Shown here one piece after another: positions 31,171 through 43,619 of a stretch of 64,000 bases of DNA (position 1 is its first letter; every line of letters begins with the position of its first letter). The DNA comes from Leptodactylus fallax (lineage: Eukaryota > Chordata > Amphibia > Anura > Leptodactylidae). Location of the stretch: assembly GCA_947044405.1 (NCBI GenBank), contig CAMRHE010000166.1, positions 1,675,501 to 1,739,500 on the forward strand, given 5' to 3'. The notes below the pieces were generated by a model, which searched no databases, was not told where the DNA came from, and worked only from the letters and a program-made list of their open reading frames with translations. Made by a program: the position numbers and the translations under genes.

Positions 31171-34100
31171 AACCCAGGACAGTAGACAGAGGAAGTACCA
31201 TATTTTATGCTAAAACTAACAGAAATGATTGCTCAGGAACAGTAGGATCTATAAAAAAAAAAAAATCCAGCTGCACCAGAATTAGTAGTACAGCATCTGT
31301 TGAAGGTTGCAAAGAGTTACGCTGTATTACCACTTCTGCATTTTGCAGACATGGAAAGTCTGTTCTTTTCATGGACAACTCTCCTGTTAATTTGTGGATG
31401 GATGTGCCATCTCTGGTTGATCTGCTTTTCACATCTGTGGAAAAAAAACAACAATTTTTTAAGTACTGTACTTTTTCAATGTCTCTGAGTCAATTATGAA
31501 ATAGATAAAACATGGATGTTATTAATTTTTTTCACAGAACTTGCTTTGGTGTGATGCATCAGTTAAAAAAACAAACAAATCTGCTTCCGTTTTTATGGAC
31601 CCGGTGCATTGCTGGTTCAGGTGCCCTAATGGGAAAAATTAAAGTGTGTGAAAAAAAAAAAAATTAATAAAGCAATGAAATTTCCTTTTCCTATATAAAA
31701 TGAATTACATAAAAAACCTAAAAATTAATAAAAACAATACATATTTGGTATCGCTGCATCCATAACAACCCATACAATAAAACTGAAACACTACATGGTG
31801 AACGTCGAGGAAAAAAAAAAATGCCAGAAGTACTGATTTTTCTCCATCTCACATTACAAAATATGCTATAAAAAGTGATCAAAAAGACATATGTACCCCA
31901 AAACAGTACCAATAAAAAGCACAGGTTGTCCTGCAAAAAATAAGCCCTCAACCAACTGTCAACCAAAAAATAAAAATGTTAGGCATCTCAGAAGATGGTG
32001 ATAAAAAAATAACTTGATTTATGTCCCCAAGTGGGTTTTTGTTCTGCAAAATTAGTATCGCATAAAAAAAAAAAAAAAACTATATAAATTAGGTATCTCC
32101 ATAATCGTACCAACTTGCAAAATAAAGGTAACATATTACTTATGTTGTACGCTGCATGGCGTAAAATGCAATGCTAGAATTGATGTTTTTTTTTTTTAAT
32201 CCGCCTAAAAAAAAGGTTAATAAAAAATAGTCAATAAGTTATAGGCATCTAAAAATGGTGTCATTACAAAATGCATCTCATACTGCAAAAAAAACAGCCC
32301 TCATATGGCTACATCACCAGAAAAATAAAAAAAATATAGCTTGTATAATGTGAAGACAAAAACACCAAATCATTAGAACACAACTGGCTGCGGCAGGAAG
32401 GGAACGTATAAACTGTGTGAGCGCATATGAGGGTACACGCCAGATTTAGAGCTTACAAGGGAAAAGACACCAGAAGTGACCCCCCCCCCCCTATCATAGG
32501 AGCTACTGGGGAGGATATAGTAGGGAATTTGGTGTTCCCTATGTACTCCGCACAGCTTACATATTCACTCTTCACCATCCGCTGTACATTCCCGCCTGGG
32601 ATACTAATGCACACTACACCCCTTGATAAATTCTTTGAGGGGTGCAGTTTTTAAAATGGGATCACTGTCTAGGGGATTCCACTTTTTTGGTACCTTAGAG
32701 GCTCTGCACACATCTGGCATCCAGATACCAAACATCTAAATCTGCACTCCAAAAGCCACATTGCTCTCCTTCCCTTCTGTGCCCTGCTGTGTGCCCAAAC
32801 TGAAGTTTATACCCACATGTATGACACTGTTGTACCCAGGATAACGTACTTAATATCATATGTGGGTATAAACTGCTGTTTGGACACAGCCGGGCACAGA
32901 AGGGAAGGAGCGCTATTTTGGTTTTTGGAGCACCGATTTAGACGGATTGGTTCTTGGACGTCATGACACTTTTGCAGAGCTCCTGAAATACCAGGAAAGT
33001 GGAATCCTCTGAGATGTGACCCCATACTAGAAACTACACCTCTGAAGGAATTTATCCAGGGGTACAGTGAACATTTTTAGCCCTCAAGTGTTTCTATAAT
33101 TTATTTTCCAGAGATGAATACGCAGATGATGGTGATAGGAGAAAATTACAATTTTTCCAGAGATACGTCATTTCAGTGCATAATATGTTGTGCCCGGCTT
33201 GTATCAGAGAGGAACGCTACGAAAGCTGTTGTGCCCAGGATACCCGCTTAACAGTTTTTGGAGTGTGTGTCTCTGCTGACATAAGCTGGGCATAACATAT
33301 CGGGCACATCTTTGGAAAAATTGCAATTTTCACTTCTCATTATCAGCTACGCATTAATTTCTGGAAATTAAATTAATACGATGATCAAGGGTTAAAAATG
33401 CTCGCTACACCACTTGATAAACCCCTTAAGGGGTGTAGTTTCCAAAGTGTGGTCTTTGGATTCCACTTTACTGAAAATTCAGTGGCTCTGCAAAAGTGGC
33501 ATGACGTCCAATAACCATACTGTGCTCCAAAAACCAAAATAAATTGCCGCTTTGGCACACAGGAGGGCACAGATGTGAAGTAGTATTATGTGCTTTTGGA
33601 GCGCAGATTTAGATTCTTGGTTTTTGGACGTCATGTCACATTTGCAGAGACCCTAAAATTGCCCCTACAAAAAGGGGTAATTTCTTGGGAAATTACAGTT
33701 TACTGGCTCCTCCAGGGCTCTGTAAAGACAACATGGTGTCCAGAAAGTCCCTCTAAATCTATACTCCAAAAGCTAAAAAGTGCACTGCTCCTTCCCTTTT
33801 GAGTCCTGCTGTTTGCCCAAGCAGCAGTTTACACCCGTATATATACAATTTTTTGTACCTAGGATAGCCCACTTAATAGTTTTAGGAATGCGTGTCTTTA
33901 ATGACACAAAGTTGGTGCAACATATTGGGCACTAAAATGGCATATTTCTATAAAAATTTCAAATTTCACTTTGTACATTAATTTTTGGGAAGCACTCCTG
34001 GCCTCAAAATGATAACACCCTTTGATAAATTTCTTGAGGGGTGTAGTTTCTAAAATGGGGTAACTTTTGGCTGGTTTCCATTGTACTGGTACTTTAGGGG

Positions 34101-34580
34101 CTCTGGAAATGCGGCATGGCAAGGAAAACTATTCCAGCAAAATCTGCCTTTCAAAAGCCAAATAGCGCTCTTTCCATTCTGAGTCCCACCATGTACCCAT
34201 ACAGCAGTTTACGACCACATATGGGGTATTCCCGTGTTCATGAGAAATTGTGTAACAAACTTTGGTGTATTTTTTCTTCATTAACGCCGTGTGAAAATTT
34301 GGGAATAAATGGACAGTTTATTGGAAAAAAAATTATTTTTCATTTTTTACGTCACTATACTAATCAAACCCGTGAAACAGCTGTGGCGTCAAAATGCTCA
34401 CCATACCCCTTGATAAATTCTATAAGGGGTGTAGTTTCTAAAATGGGATCACTTTTGGAGGGTTTCCATTGTTTTGGTACTCACACACATGTGGGGTATT
34501 TCTGTGCTCAGGAGAAATTACATAAACTGTGAGATGCATTTTCTCCTTTGACCCTTTGTGAATGTGTTAATTTTAGGGCT
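31171..34580. repeat. AT-rich region of nested inverted and tandem repeats
   Basis: From about 32600 the same block recurs at least five times, identified by ttgataaattctttgagggg, tgtagtttctaaaatgggg, ggctctgcaaa and acagcagtttac words. 32620-32830 and 32860-33060 are inverted copies around a 30-bp spacer. 33390-33700 is another partly inverted pair. 34010 and 34405 start two direct copies. 31640-32400 holds many A-runs. No protein is supported. The family is not recognised. Confidence 0.6.
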
Positions 34581-34633
34581 AAATACAAGTTGTACAGTGC
34601 TGCGGAATATGTTGGCGCTATATAAATAAAATG

Positions 34634-34665
<32 letters not shown>

Positions 34666-34667
34666 GA
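34581..34667 (+). repeat. L2-type 3' tail
   Basis: The sequence tgctgcggaatatgttggcg followed by ctatataaataaaa and an ATT run is the standard L2/SINE tail, as also seen at 36970-37045 and, inverted, at 19409. Nothing upstream is clearly L2-coding. Confidence 0.7.
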
Positions 34668-35579
34668 AAAAAATGAAATGTCTAAATTTCACCTCCATAT
34701 TGTTTTAATTCTTGTGAAATGCTAAAAGGGTTAACAAACTTCCGAAATGCTTTTTTGAATTATTTGAGGGGTGCAGTTTTGAAAATAGGGTGATTTATGG
34801 GGGGTTTCTAATATATAGGCCTTTATAATCCCCTTCAGAACTGAAGTGGACCCTAAGAAATTAGTTTGGGAAATTTTCTTGTAAATCTGGAAAATTGCTG
34901 TTACACTTGTAAGTCTTCTAACATCCAAAATAAATTAAAGGACGATTAAAAAATGCCAATATACAGCAGAGATATGGTAGATAGTATTTATTAATGTATT
35001 TGGGTGGTATGACTGTCTGATAACCAGAGCATTTCACATTTTGAAAATTGCGATGATATTATTTTTTTATTTCTTATTTTTTTTCAAAATTTCCATCAAA
35101 TTTCCTATTTATTCATTTTTTATTTTTTTTTTTATAAATAAATATCAAAATATTGATCTATGTTTACCACTAACATGAAGTACAATGTGTCACAAAAAAC
35201 AATCTCAAAGTCACTTGAGTAAGTTAAAGCATCTCAGGTTATTGCCATATAAAGTGACACATGTCAGTTTTGAAAAATGAGGCCGTGTCAACGCACTTTT
35301 GGGCTGCTTCATTAAAGGGTTAATCACATTTGATAATTGTCCCACCATGTTAACTGCATTTCTTTTTATTCTATTTGCTGCTTTTTTTTTAATAAACATT
35401 CTGTTACATCTATCTGTATCTTTCCCTGTCTCCTTCCCTTACCTATGTGCAACTCCCATTCTCTATTCACCTTCCTCAACTCACCTTGTGCTTCTGTGCA
35501 ACAAATTAGCAGAAACCCTGCTAAGCTTAATAGTATTCGCTGTCTTACCATCTTTTTCTTCTCCACCAGTCTCTCTTGT

Positions 35580-37045
35580 GGAACAAACTTGACATTATTC
35601 AGGATCTCTTCATTTCAAAGTCTTTTAACTTGCTGGCTTTCACAGAAATCTGGATTAAATAGTCTCTGAAGCTCGGTGTTATGGTGGTCTACAAACCCTA
35701 AACCTGAGGGTAGGCAAGGTGGAGGGGTAGGTGTCCTTCTATCACTACAATGCACTTTTCAGGTAATTCCCCCAGTACTATCGCTCTCCATCCCCTCTTT
35801 TGAAGTCTACACTATCAGACTCGACCTATCCTGTGCTGCTAACTATGGACCCGTCTCTAACCTTCCCTTCGTCTCTAAACTCCTGGAATGCTTGGTCTAT
35901 TCCCGCCTAATCCACTATCTCTCTGCTAATTCCTTACAATTGGGTTATCGTGCACTACACTCTACAGAAATGGCCCTTACAAAAGTCTCCAATAATTTCC
36001 TGATGGCTAAATCTAAAGGGAACTATTCACTACTTATTCTTCAGGCTCTCTCAGGAGCATTTGACACTGCGAACGACCACCTCCTTCTCACTATGGTCTA
36101 CTCTGCATCTCACCTTTTCTCACTGTGGAAAAAAAAAAAACTCATTGTCGCTCATAGTCTATTTTGACTATTGCAAGTCTCTTCTAATTGGGGTTCCTCT
36201 TACTAAACCCTCCCCTCTACAATCTGTCTTGAATAGAGCTGCCAGACTCTTCTTTCTGTCAAACAGGTACACAAATGCATCTACCTTGTATCAGCTGCTG
36301 AACTGGTTGCCCATCCACCACAGAATACAATATAAAATTATCACACTCACCCATAAATCCACCCAGCATTGCGCCTCCCTACATTTCCTCCCTCTTCCCT
36401 GTCTTCCTCCCTAACCGTCCTCTCTGTTCTGTGAATGATCTTAGACTTGTATCCTCTGTTATCCAAACAATCCGCTCCCATCTCCAAGACTTTTTTCTCG
36501 AGCTGCATTGGTGCTCTGGAATGCTTTATCCTGGACAATCAGATTAATCCCAAACCACAGCAGCTTCAAAACTGCCTTAAAATCACATCTATTGAGGCAG
36601 GCTTATCACATGACTTGATCACATTGTTCAACACCTTCGCACATTACGCTAACTTTTCTTACCCTAAGCTATCCCTTCTACTCTGTTCCTTAGAACCTAA
36701 CCCTTCCATCTAGAAGTTACTTCTATATTCACAGATCCCGGCTGGTGACTGTATCATACAGCTTCAGTTATATGACCATATTTATTAAAAGATGGCTGGA
36801 CCACTGTACCAAATAAACCCTCTTTCTTTGTGTCTCCCTATTTCCTCTCTCTTTCCCTATTTATAGATTGTAAGCTCTCTCGAGTAGGGCCCTCACGCCT
36901 GTTGTTTTGATATGTTAATTTCTTTTTCACATTGTAATGTAAAATACTGTCCTTCCATTTACCCTCTGACTTGTAAAGTGCTGTGGAATATGTTGGCGCT
37001 ATATAAAATATTTATCATTATTATCATCATTATTAATAATAATAA
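35580..37045 (+). mobile_element. L2 LINE with internal deletions
   Basis: Coding remnants on the plus strand read PVSNLPFVSKLLECLVYSRL, LHSTEMALTKVSNNFLMA and LSGAFDTANDHLLL (reverse-transcriptase blocks 2-4). After a deletion come FDYCKSLLIGVP, LNRAARLF and LNWLPIHHRIQYK (C-terminus). The 3' end is gtggaatatgttggcgc-tatataaaat with an ATT tail. Frames shift and the central FADD block is missing, so the copy is inactive. Confidence 0.8.
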
Positions 37046-38189
37046 ATTGATACACAAATTCTGATTTAAGAAATAACTTTTAGGAAACTGCAAAAGACAA
37101 TAAGATAATAGTACAGGATAGCTTTATAGAATTCAACCCTAATACATTGAACAAGTAACAGTGTTTTGACTTGTACAATGTATTACTCTATTTCTTGAGA
37201 ACAATTTGGTTTGTAACATTTATGGTTTAAAGACAATGAACTTGTGAACGCTGCTAAATGGGAAGTTCAGTATTACAGTTTCAGCATTTTAAATCATTGC
37301 AAAACCTACAAAGCATTGACACATCTAAACTTGTACAACTTGTACAAGAAAATATATTTTAGTAGATAGCCAGAAAAAAGTGATGTTAAATAATGTACTT
37401 TTGTGTCAGCAAGTACTTTCTTGTGTAAGTAAATGCCTTTAATGGCAGAAAAATTACATGTGCAAGTCTTCAGAATAGAGAGAGGCCCCTTCATCTGGCA
37501 GTTTATAAGTTAATAACTTACAGTAGGAAAGAGCACAATATATAAAAGATGTTACCAAAGACGACTTGTACATTGATTAAAAGTGTATTCTGGATCTAAG
37601 ATCTTGATAACCCATCCTTAGGAGAGGTAATAATTTCAGATGGGTGGGGTTATAACACCCAGCAACCCCACCAAACAGCTATTTTAAGAGTCTACAATTT
37701 TAAGATAAGTGCTGTGGCCCCTTCAATACTTGCCAAGCACAGTGCTGTACATTGTATAGCGGCTATACATAGCACTGCAGTGAAGTCATATTCAATTGTT
37801 TGGAACTGAGCTGCCAACAGGCCACGTGATAGATAACTGAGGCTTCACATGGCCTATGAATACCATATTGGAAGGACAGGTTACTTACGTTTTGTAAAAC
37901 TGGCCATTCATTATTCATTAAATACATAGTGCAAAAAAATGTGCAGGAATATCAATATCCACATGAAAACCTGTAAATATCATATGCAGTCCTAATAGGT
38001 AATTAGAGACAACTGTGAAATGTTAAAAGCATGTGTACAGAGTAGATTACCTAAAGGGATCCAGAGAAATGTCAAAATAGTGCTTCCATGCACTACCCGA
38101 CGTCTCCATGGTCAAACCACGGTTGCGCAGAGATCGCATAAAAAGATGCTTATTATGCCGGTTATGTGACAATACACATATTATGGGCA
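37046..38189. other. Non-coding stretch with a TTAA-type MITE
   Basis: 37560-37870 matches the TTAA-type family (ccatccttaggagaggtaat, acagtgctgtacattgtata). 37090-37160 has a short inverted pair around acattgaacaagtaac. No gene. Confidence 0.45.
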
Positions 38190-38461
38190 CAGGGGCGTAA
38201 CTTGAGGGGGTGCAGAGGGTGCAGTCGCATCGGGGCCCAGGAGCCTTAGTGGACCCATAAGCACTGGCATCAGTATTGAGATTGCAGCTTCCATCTGGCC
38301 CATATATCAAGGAGACCCACAGATTACCCTAACCACACTAAGGTTGATTAAACTCCTTAGCACCCGTAACCATCACTATCAAGAATTCGCTGTAAGGATG
38401 AGGTAGGGGGCCCCGAACAAAAGATTGCACCAGGGGACACCAGACTTTAGTTACACCACTG
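38190..38461. mobile_element. Short non-autonomous hAT-type element
   Basis: It begins CAGGGGCGTAACTTGAGG and ends CTTTAGTTACACCACTG. Flanking 8-mers tatgggca (38182-38189) and tatgtgca (38462-38469) match at 7 of 8. It has no coding capacity, but its ends match those of 17332-18157 and 53345-54138. Confidence 0.85.
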
Positions 38462-39479
38462 TATGTGCATACACATTAGCACCAGTAAAATCAAAAAGGG
38501 GACATCATAGTATGGGAAACACTTGTGAGATCATGGCAACTATATAACAGTGCAATACTTAATGAACTGTAATCTGGGCATCAATTTAAACATATTTAAA
38601 AGAACAACAGGCTTTTAAAGAATATAGATCGCATAAGGGATATCAGCCCATTATTGCCATTGGGTTACTGCATAAATTACATCAGTATCATAGTGTGAAT
38701 AGGGACCTAACACCCAAGATCCACCTGGGCTTTAAAAAGTCTATTAAGCCATCTCATATGAGAAGTTGTATATCTGTAATCTCAATAAAGTTAATGTATA
38801 AAATGTAATGTTGTCTAATTGTGTATAGAGGCAAAATAGTTAGCTAATTAGCTATTATAAGGTCCGTTATATAACACCACAGTATATTATATGCACAAAG
38901 AATAAAGAACAGAGCAAAAATATCAGTGGCTATCAACCATGCCTATGGCTGAAGTCACTGTCAGAAAAGAGGGCACTAGCACCACCAGATCAATGTGCCC
39001 TTTAGGTGCAAAAACCTCCTCCTTTTTAAAAAATTACATCAGTGCACTAGTCGTAGACCCATATGTCCCTATTAGAGATGAACTAATTTCCCAAAAGTTC
39101 GATTCTGCAGTTCGATTCGGAGTTCAAAAAAAATTTGCTTCGATCCGAATTAATTCGCGGCGAATATCGCTAAAAAAACACCTATTTCCTAGCTTCGGAG
39201 AACCTGTATAGTGGTGTAGAACACCACTTGCAGTAACATGCATCGGGGGCCTACTGTGGTAGTCAAACAATACTGTGAGTCAATATGACAAGCGTCGCTC
39301 TTAGAACCACTACACACTTCACTTATTTGGACAGTTACTGGACCAAAACTGACCAAATAACTCATGTGTGAACCCAGCCTTACATGTCCATGTTAGTGCC
39401 AGGTAGAAAGAACGGTGCAGAGGCCCAACATCCTACTGTAGAGTGAAAGAGCGCACTCCTTTTACACCCTCGTCTGTCG
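38462..39479. other. Non-coding stretch with MITE edge
   Basis: At 39075 ttagagatgaactaatttcc begins a fragment rich in gttcgattcgg words, a common frog DNA-element edge. Nothing else is recognised. Confidence 0.4.
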
Positions 39480-40122
39480 ATTCCAGTGACAGACGAGGGT
39501 GACCCAGTGACCAGCAGTGACAGCGGCATGTGAAGGGCCTACAGTGACCCAAGGGCAGGGGGCAAGAGGGCATGCAGTGACCTGGTGGCAGCGGCATAAG
39601 GAGGGCATACATGGACCCAGTGGCAGCAGCATGAGGAGGCCATGCAGTGACCCAGTGACTGGTTCATGAGGAGGCCATACAGTGACCCAGTGGCAGCGGC
39701 ATGAGGAGGGCATACAGTGGCAGCGGCGTGAGGAGGGCATACAGTGACCCAGTGGAAACAGCTTGTGGAGGCCATACAGTGACCCCATGGCAGCAGCATG
39801 TGGAGGATGCAGAGTGACCCAGTGGAAACGGCATGAGGAGGCCATATAGTGACCCAGTGGCATGAGGTGGGCATACAGTGACCCAGTGGCTGCGGTATGA
39901 GGAGGGCATACAGTGACCCAGTGGCTGCTGCGTGAGGAGGCCATGCAGTGACCCAGTGGAAACAGCATGAGGAGGCCATACAGTGACCCAGTGGCAGCGG
40001 CATGAGGAGGATGCAGAGTGACCCAGTGGAAACGGCATGTGGAGGTCATACAGTGGCAGTGGTATGAGGAGGCCATGCAGTGACCCAGTGGCTGCTTCAT
40101 GAGGAGGACATACAGTGACCCA

Positions 40123-40346
40123 GTTCCTCCCCTGTGTGACTTTGTTCGCCCAGGCAAACGAGTTGTAGAACAGTGTGACACCGCTGTGACCTGCACATGT
40201 GGTATGCTGGAGGAGCACTGTGAATTGTCCCTGCAGTGGAGGCTGAGAAAACAGTGGAGGATGAGGTGGACATTGTTGCAGGACCAACGGCGTGAGAACG
40301 TGGAGGCGGAAGCGGCGCCACCTGGCCAAGTTGTTGGTGACAAGTT
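40123..40346 (-). pseudogene. Captured hAT transposase segment, copy 1
   Basis: It matches 45132-45356 of the neighbouring hAT gene (gttcctcccctgtgtgact, cgcccaggcaaacgag, ttgcaggaccaacggcgtgag). It sits in the minisatellite with monomers on both sides, starting exactly after a cccagt of the monomer. It has no function. Confidence 0.85.
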
Positions 40347-41625
40347 GAAGTTGGCAGCATCATGAGGGCATACAGTGACCCAGTGACTGCAGCATGAGGA
40401 GGCCATACAGTGGCAGCGGCATGAGGAGGGCATACAGTGACTCGGTGGCAGCGACATGAGGATGGCTTACAGTGATCCAGTGGAAATGGCTTGAGGAGGG
40501 CATACAGTCACCCGGTGGCAGCGGCATGAGGAGGGCATACAGTGACCCAGTGGCAACAACATGAGGCGGGCATATAGTGACCCAATGGCAGCAACATGAG
40601 GAGGCCATACAGTGAGCCAGTGGCAGCGGCATGAGGAGGACATACAGTGACCCAGTGGAAATGGCTTGAGGAGGCCATAAAGTGACCCAGTGGCAGCGGT
40701 ATGAGGAGGCCGTACAGTGACCAAGTGGCAGCAACATGAGAAGGACGCAGAGTGACCCAGTGGAAACGGCATGAGAAGGCCATACAGTGACCCAGTGGCT
40801 GCGGCATGAGGAGGGCATACAATGACGCAGTGGCAGCAACATGAGGAGAGCATACAGTGACCCAGTGGCTGCGGCATGAGGAGGGCATACAGTGACCCAG
40901 TGGCTGCGGCATGAGGAGGCCATACAGTGACCCAGTGAAAATGGCTTGAGGAGGGCATACAGTGACCAAGTGGCAGCAACATGAGGAGGCCATACAATGA
41001 CCCAGTGGCAGCAACATGATAAGAGCATACAGTGACCCAGTGGTTGTGGCATGAGGAGGCCATGCAGTGACCCAGTAGAAATGGCGTGAGGAGGGCATAC
41101 AGTGACCCAGTGGCAGCGGTATGAGGAGGCCATACAGTGACCCAGTGGCTGCGGCATGAGGAGGGCATACAGTGACCCAGTGGCTGCGGCATGAGGAGGG
41201 CATACAGTGACCCAGTGGCTGCGGCATGAGGAGGGCATACAGTGACCCAGTGAAACGGCTTGAGGAGGCCATACAGTGGCAGCGGCATGAGGAGGGCATA
41301 CAGTGACCCGGTGGCAGCGGCATGAAGAGGCCATACAGTGATCCGGTGGCAGCAGCATGAGGAGGATGCAGAGTGACCCAGTGGAAACGGCATGAGGAGG
41401 GCATACAGTGACCCAGTGGCTGCGGTATGAGGAGGCCATACAGTGATCCGGTGGCAGCAGCATGAGGAGGATGCAGAGTGACCCCGTGGAAATGGCTTGA
41501 GGAGGGCATACAGTGACCCAGTGGCTGCTGCATGAGGAGGTCATGCAGTGACCCAGTGGAAACGGCTTGAGGAGGGCATACAGTGACCCAGTTGCTGCGG
41601 TATGAGGAGGACATACAGTGACCCA

Positions 41626-41855
41626 GTTCCTACCCTGTGTGACTTTGTTCGCCCAGGCAAACGAGGTGTAGAACAGTGTGACACCGCTGTGTCCTGCACA
41701 TGTGGTATGCTGGCGGAGCACTGTGAATTGTCCCTGTAGTGGAGGCTGAGGAAACTGTGGAGGATGAGGTGGACATTGTTGCAGGACCAACGGCGTGAGA
41801 ACGTGGAGGTGTAAGTGACGCCACCTGGCCAAGTTGCTGGTGACAATGTGAAGTT
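41626..41855 (-). pseudogene. Captured hAT transposase segment, copy 2
   Basis: This is the same segment as 40123-40346, with the same junctions to minisatellite on both sides, so it was copied as part of a block of about 1.5 kb. Small differences (taccctg for tcccctg) show independent decay. Confidence 0.85.
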
Positions 41856-43619
41856 GGCAGAAGCATGAGGAGGGCATACAGTGGCTGTGGCATGAGGAGG
41901 CCATACAGTGACCCGGTGGCAGCGGCATGAGGATGGCATACAGTGATCCAGTGGAAATGGCTTGAGGAGGGCATACAGTCACCCGGTGGCAGCGGCATGA
42001 GGAGGGAATACAGTGATCCAGTGGCAACAACATGAGGCGGGCATATAGTCACCCAATGGCAGCAACATGAGGAGGCCATACAGTGAGCCAGTGGCAGCGG
42101 CATGAGGAGGACATAGTGACCCAGGGGAAATGGCTTGAGGAGGCCATAAAGTGACCCAGTGGCAGCGGTGTGAGGAGGCCATGCAGTGACCAAGTGGCAG
42201 CAACATGAGGAGGACGCAGAGTGACCCAGTGGAAACGGCATGAGGAGGCCATACAGTGACCCAGTGGCTGCGGCATGAGGAGGGCATACAATGACGCAGT
42301 GGCAGCAACATGAGGAGAGCATACAGTGACCCAGTGGCTGCGGCATAAGGAGGGCATACAGTGACCCAGTGGCTGCGGCATGAGGAGGCCATACAGTGAC
42401 CCAGTGGAAATGGCTTGAGGAGGCCATAAAGTGACCCAGTGGCAGCAGTGTGAGGAGGCCATACAGTGACCAAGTGGTAGCAACATGAGGAGGACGCAGA
42501 GTGACCCAGTGGAAACGGCATGAGGAGGCCATACAGTGACCCAGTGGCTGCGGCATGAGGAGGGCATACAGTGACCCAGTGGCTGCGGCATGAGGAGGCC
42601 ATACAGTGACCCAGTGGAAATGGCTTGAGGAGGCCATAAAGTGACCCAGTGGCAGCGGTGTGAGGAGGCCATACAGTGACCAAGTGGCAGCAACATGAGG
42701 AGGGCATACAATGACCCAGTGGCAGCGGTTTGAGGAGGCCATACAGTGACCAAGTGGCAGCAACATGAGGAGGACACAGAGTGACCCAGTGGAAACGGCA
42801 TGAGGAGGCCATACAGTGACCCAGTGGCTGCGGCATGAGGAGGGCATACAGTGACCCAGTGGCTGCGGCATGAGGAGGCCATGCAGTGACCCAGTGGCAG
42901 CAACATGAGGAGAGCATACAGTGACCCAGTGGTTGTGGCATGAGGAGGCCATGCAGTGACCCAGTGGAAATGGCGTCAGGAGGGCATACAGTTACCCAGT
43001 GGCTGCGGCATGAGGAGGGCATACAGTGACCCAGTGGCTGCGGCATGAGGAGGGCATACAGTGACCCAGTGGCTGCGGCATGAGGAGGCCATGCAGTGAC
43101 CCAGTGGAAATGGCATGAGGAGGGCATACAGTGACCCAGTGGCAGCGGTATGAGGAGGCCATACAGTGACCCAGTGGCTGCGGCATGAGGAGGGCATACA
43201 GTGACCCAGTGGCTGTGGCATGAGGAGGGCATACAGTGACCCAGTGGCTGCGGCATGAGGAGGGCATACAGTGACCCAGTGGCTGCGGCATGAGGAGGGC
43301 ATACAGTGACCCAGTGAAACGGCTTGAGGAGGCCATACAGTGGCAGCAGCATGAGGAGGGCATACAGTCACCCGGTGGCAGCGGCATGAGGAGGTCATAC
43401 AGTGATTCGGTGGCAGCAGCATGAGGAGGATGCAGAGTGACCCAATGGAAACGGCATGAGGAGGGCATACAGTGACCCAGTGGCTGCGGTATGAGGAGGG
43501 CATACAGTGACCCCCGTGGCAGCAGCATGAGGAGGACGCAGAGTGGCAAGGCGATATAATGTTTAAGTAGCAACAGCCTTAGGAGGCCATACAGTGACTC
43601 AGTGGCAGAGTGGATCATT

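Larger units (their letters stand above)
39480..43600. repeat. 35-bp minisatellite array with block duplications
   Basis: The monomer resembles gagggcatacagtgacccag plus tggctgcggcatgag, 35 bp, with a 27-bp variant lacking tgacccag. There are roughly 100 copies. Larger blocks recur: 40123-41000 resembles 41626-42480 (offset about 1.5 kb) and 41041-41580 resembles 42930-43500 (offset about 1.9 kb). Two insertions of hAT-coding DNA lie inside (40123-40346, 41626-41855). On the minus strand the monomer has no stop in any frame, which creates long but meaningless reading frames. Confidence 0.93.

Noticed and set aside
39480..43600. Possible CRISPR array
   Set aside because: Repeats are head-to-tail with no unique spacers, and the genome is clearly vertebrate.
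39462..43618. Many long minus-strand reading frames up to 557 codons
   Set aside because: They are read-through of a stop-free 35-bp tandem repeat in three frames, with no domain, start context or splice evidence.
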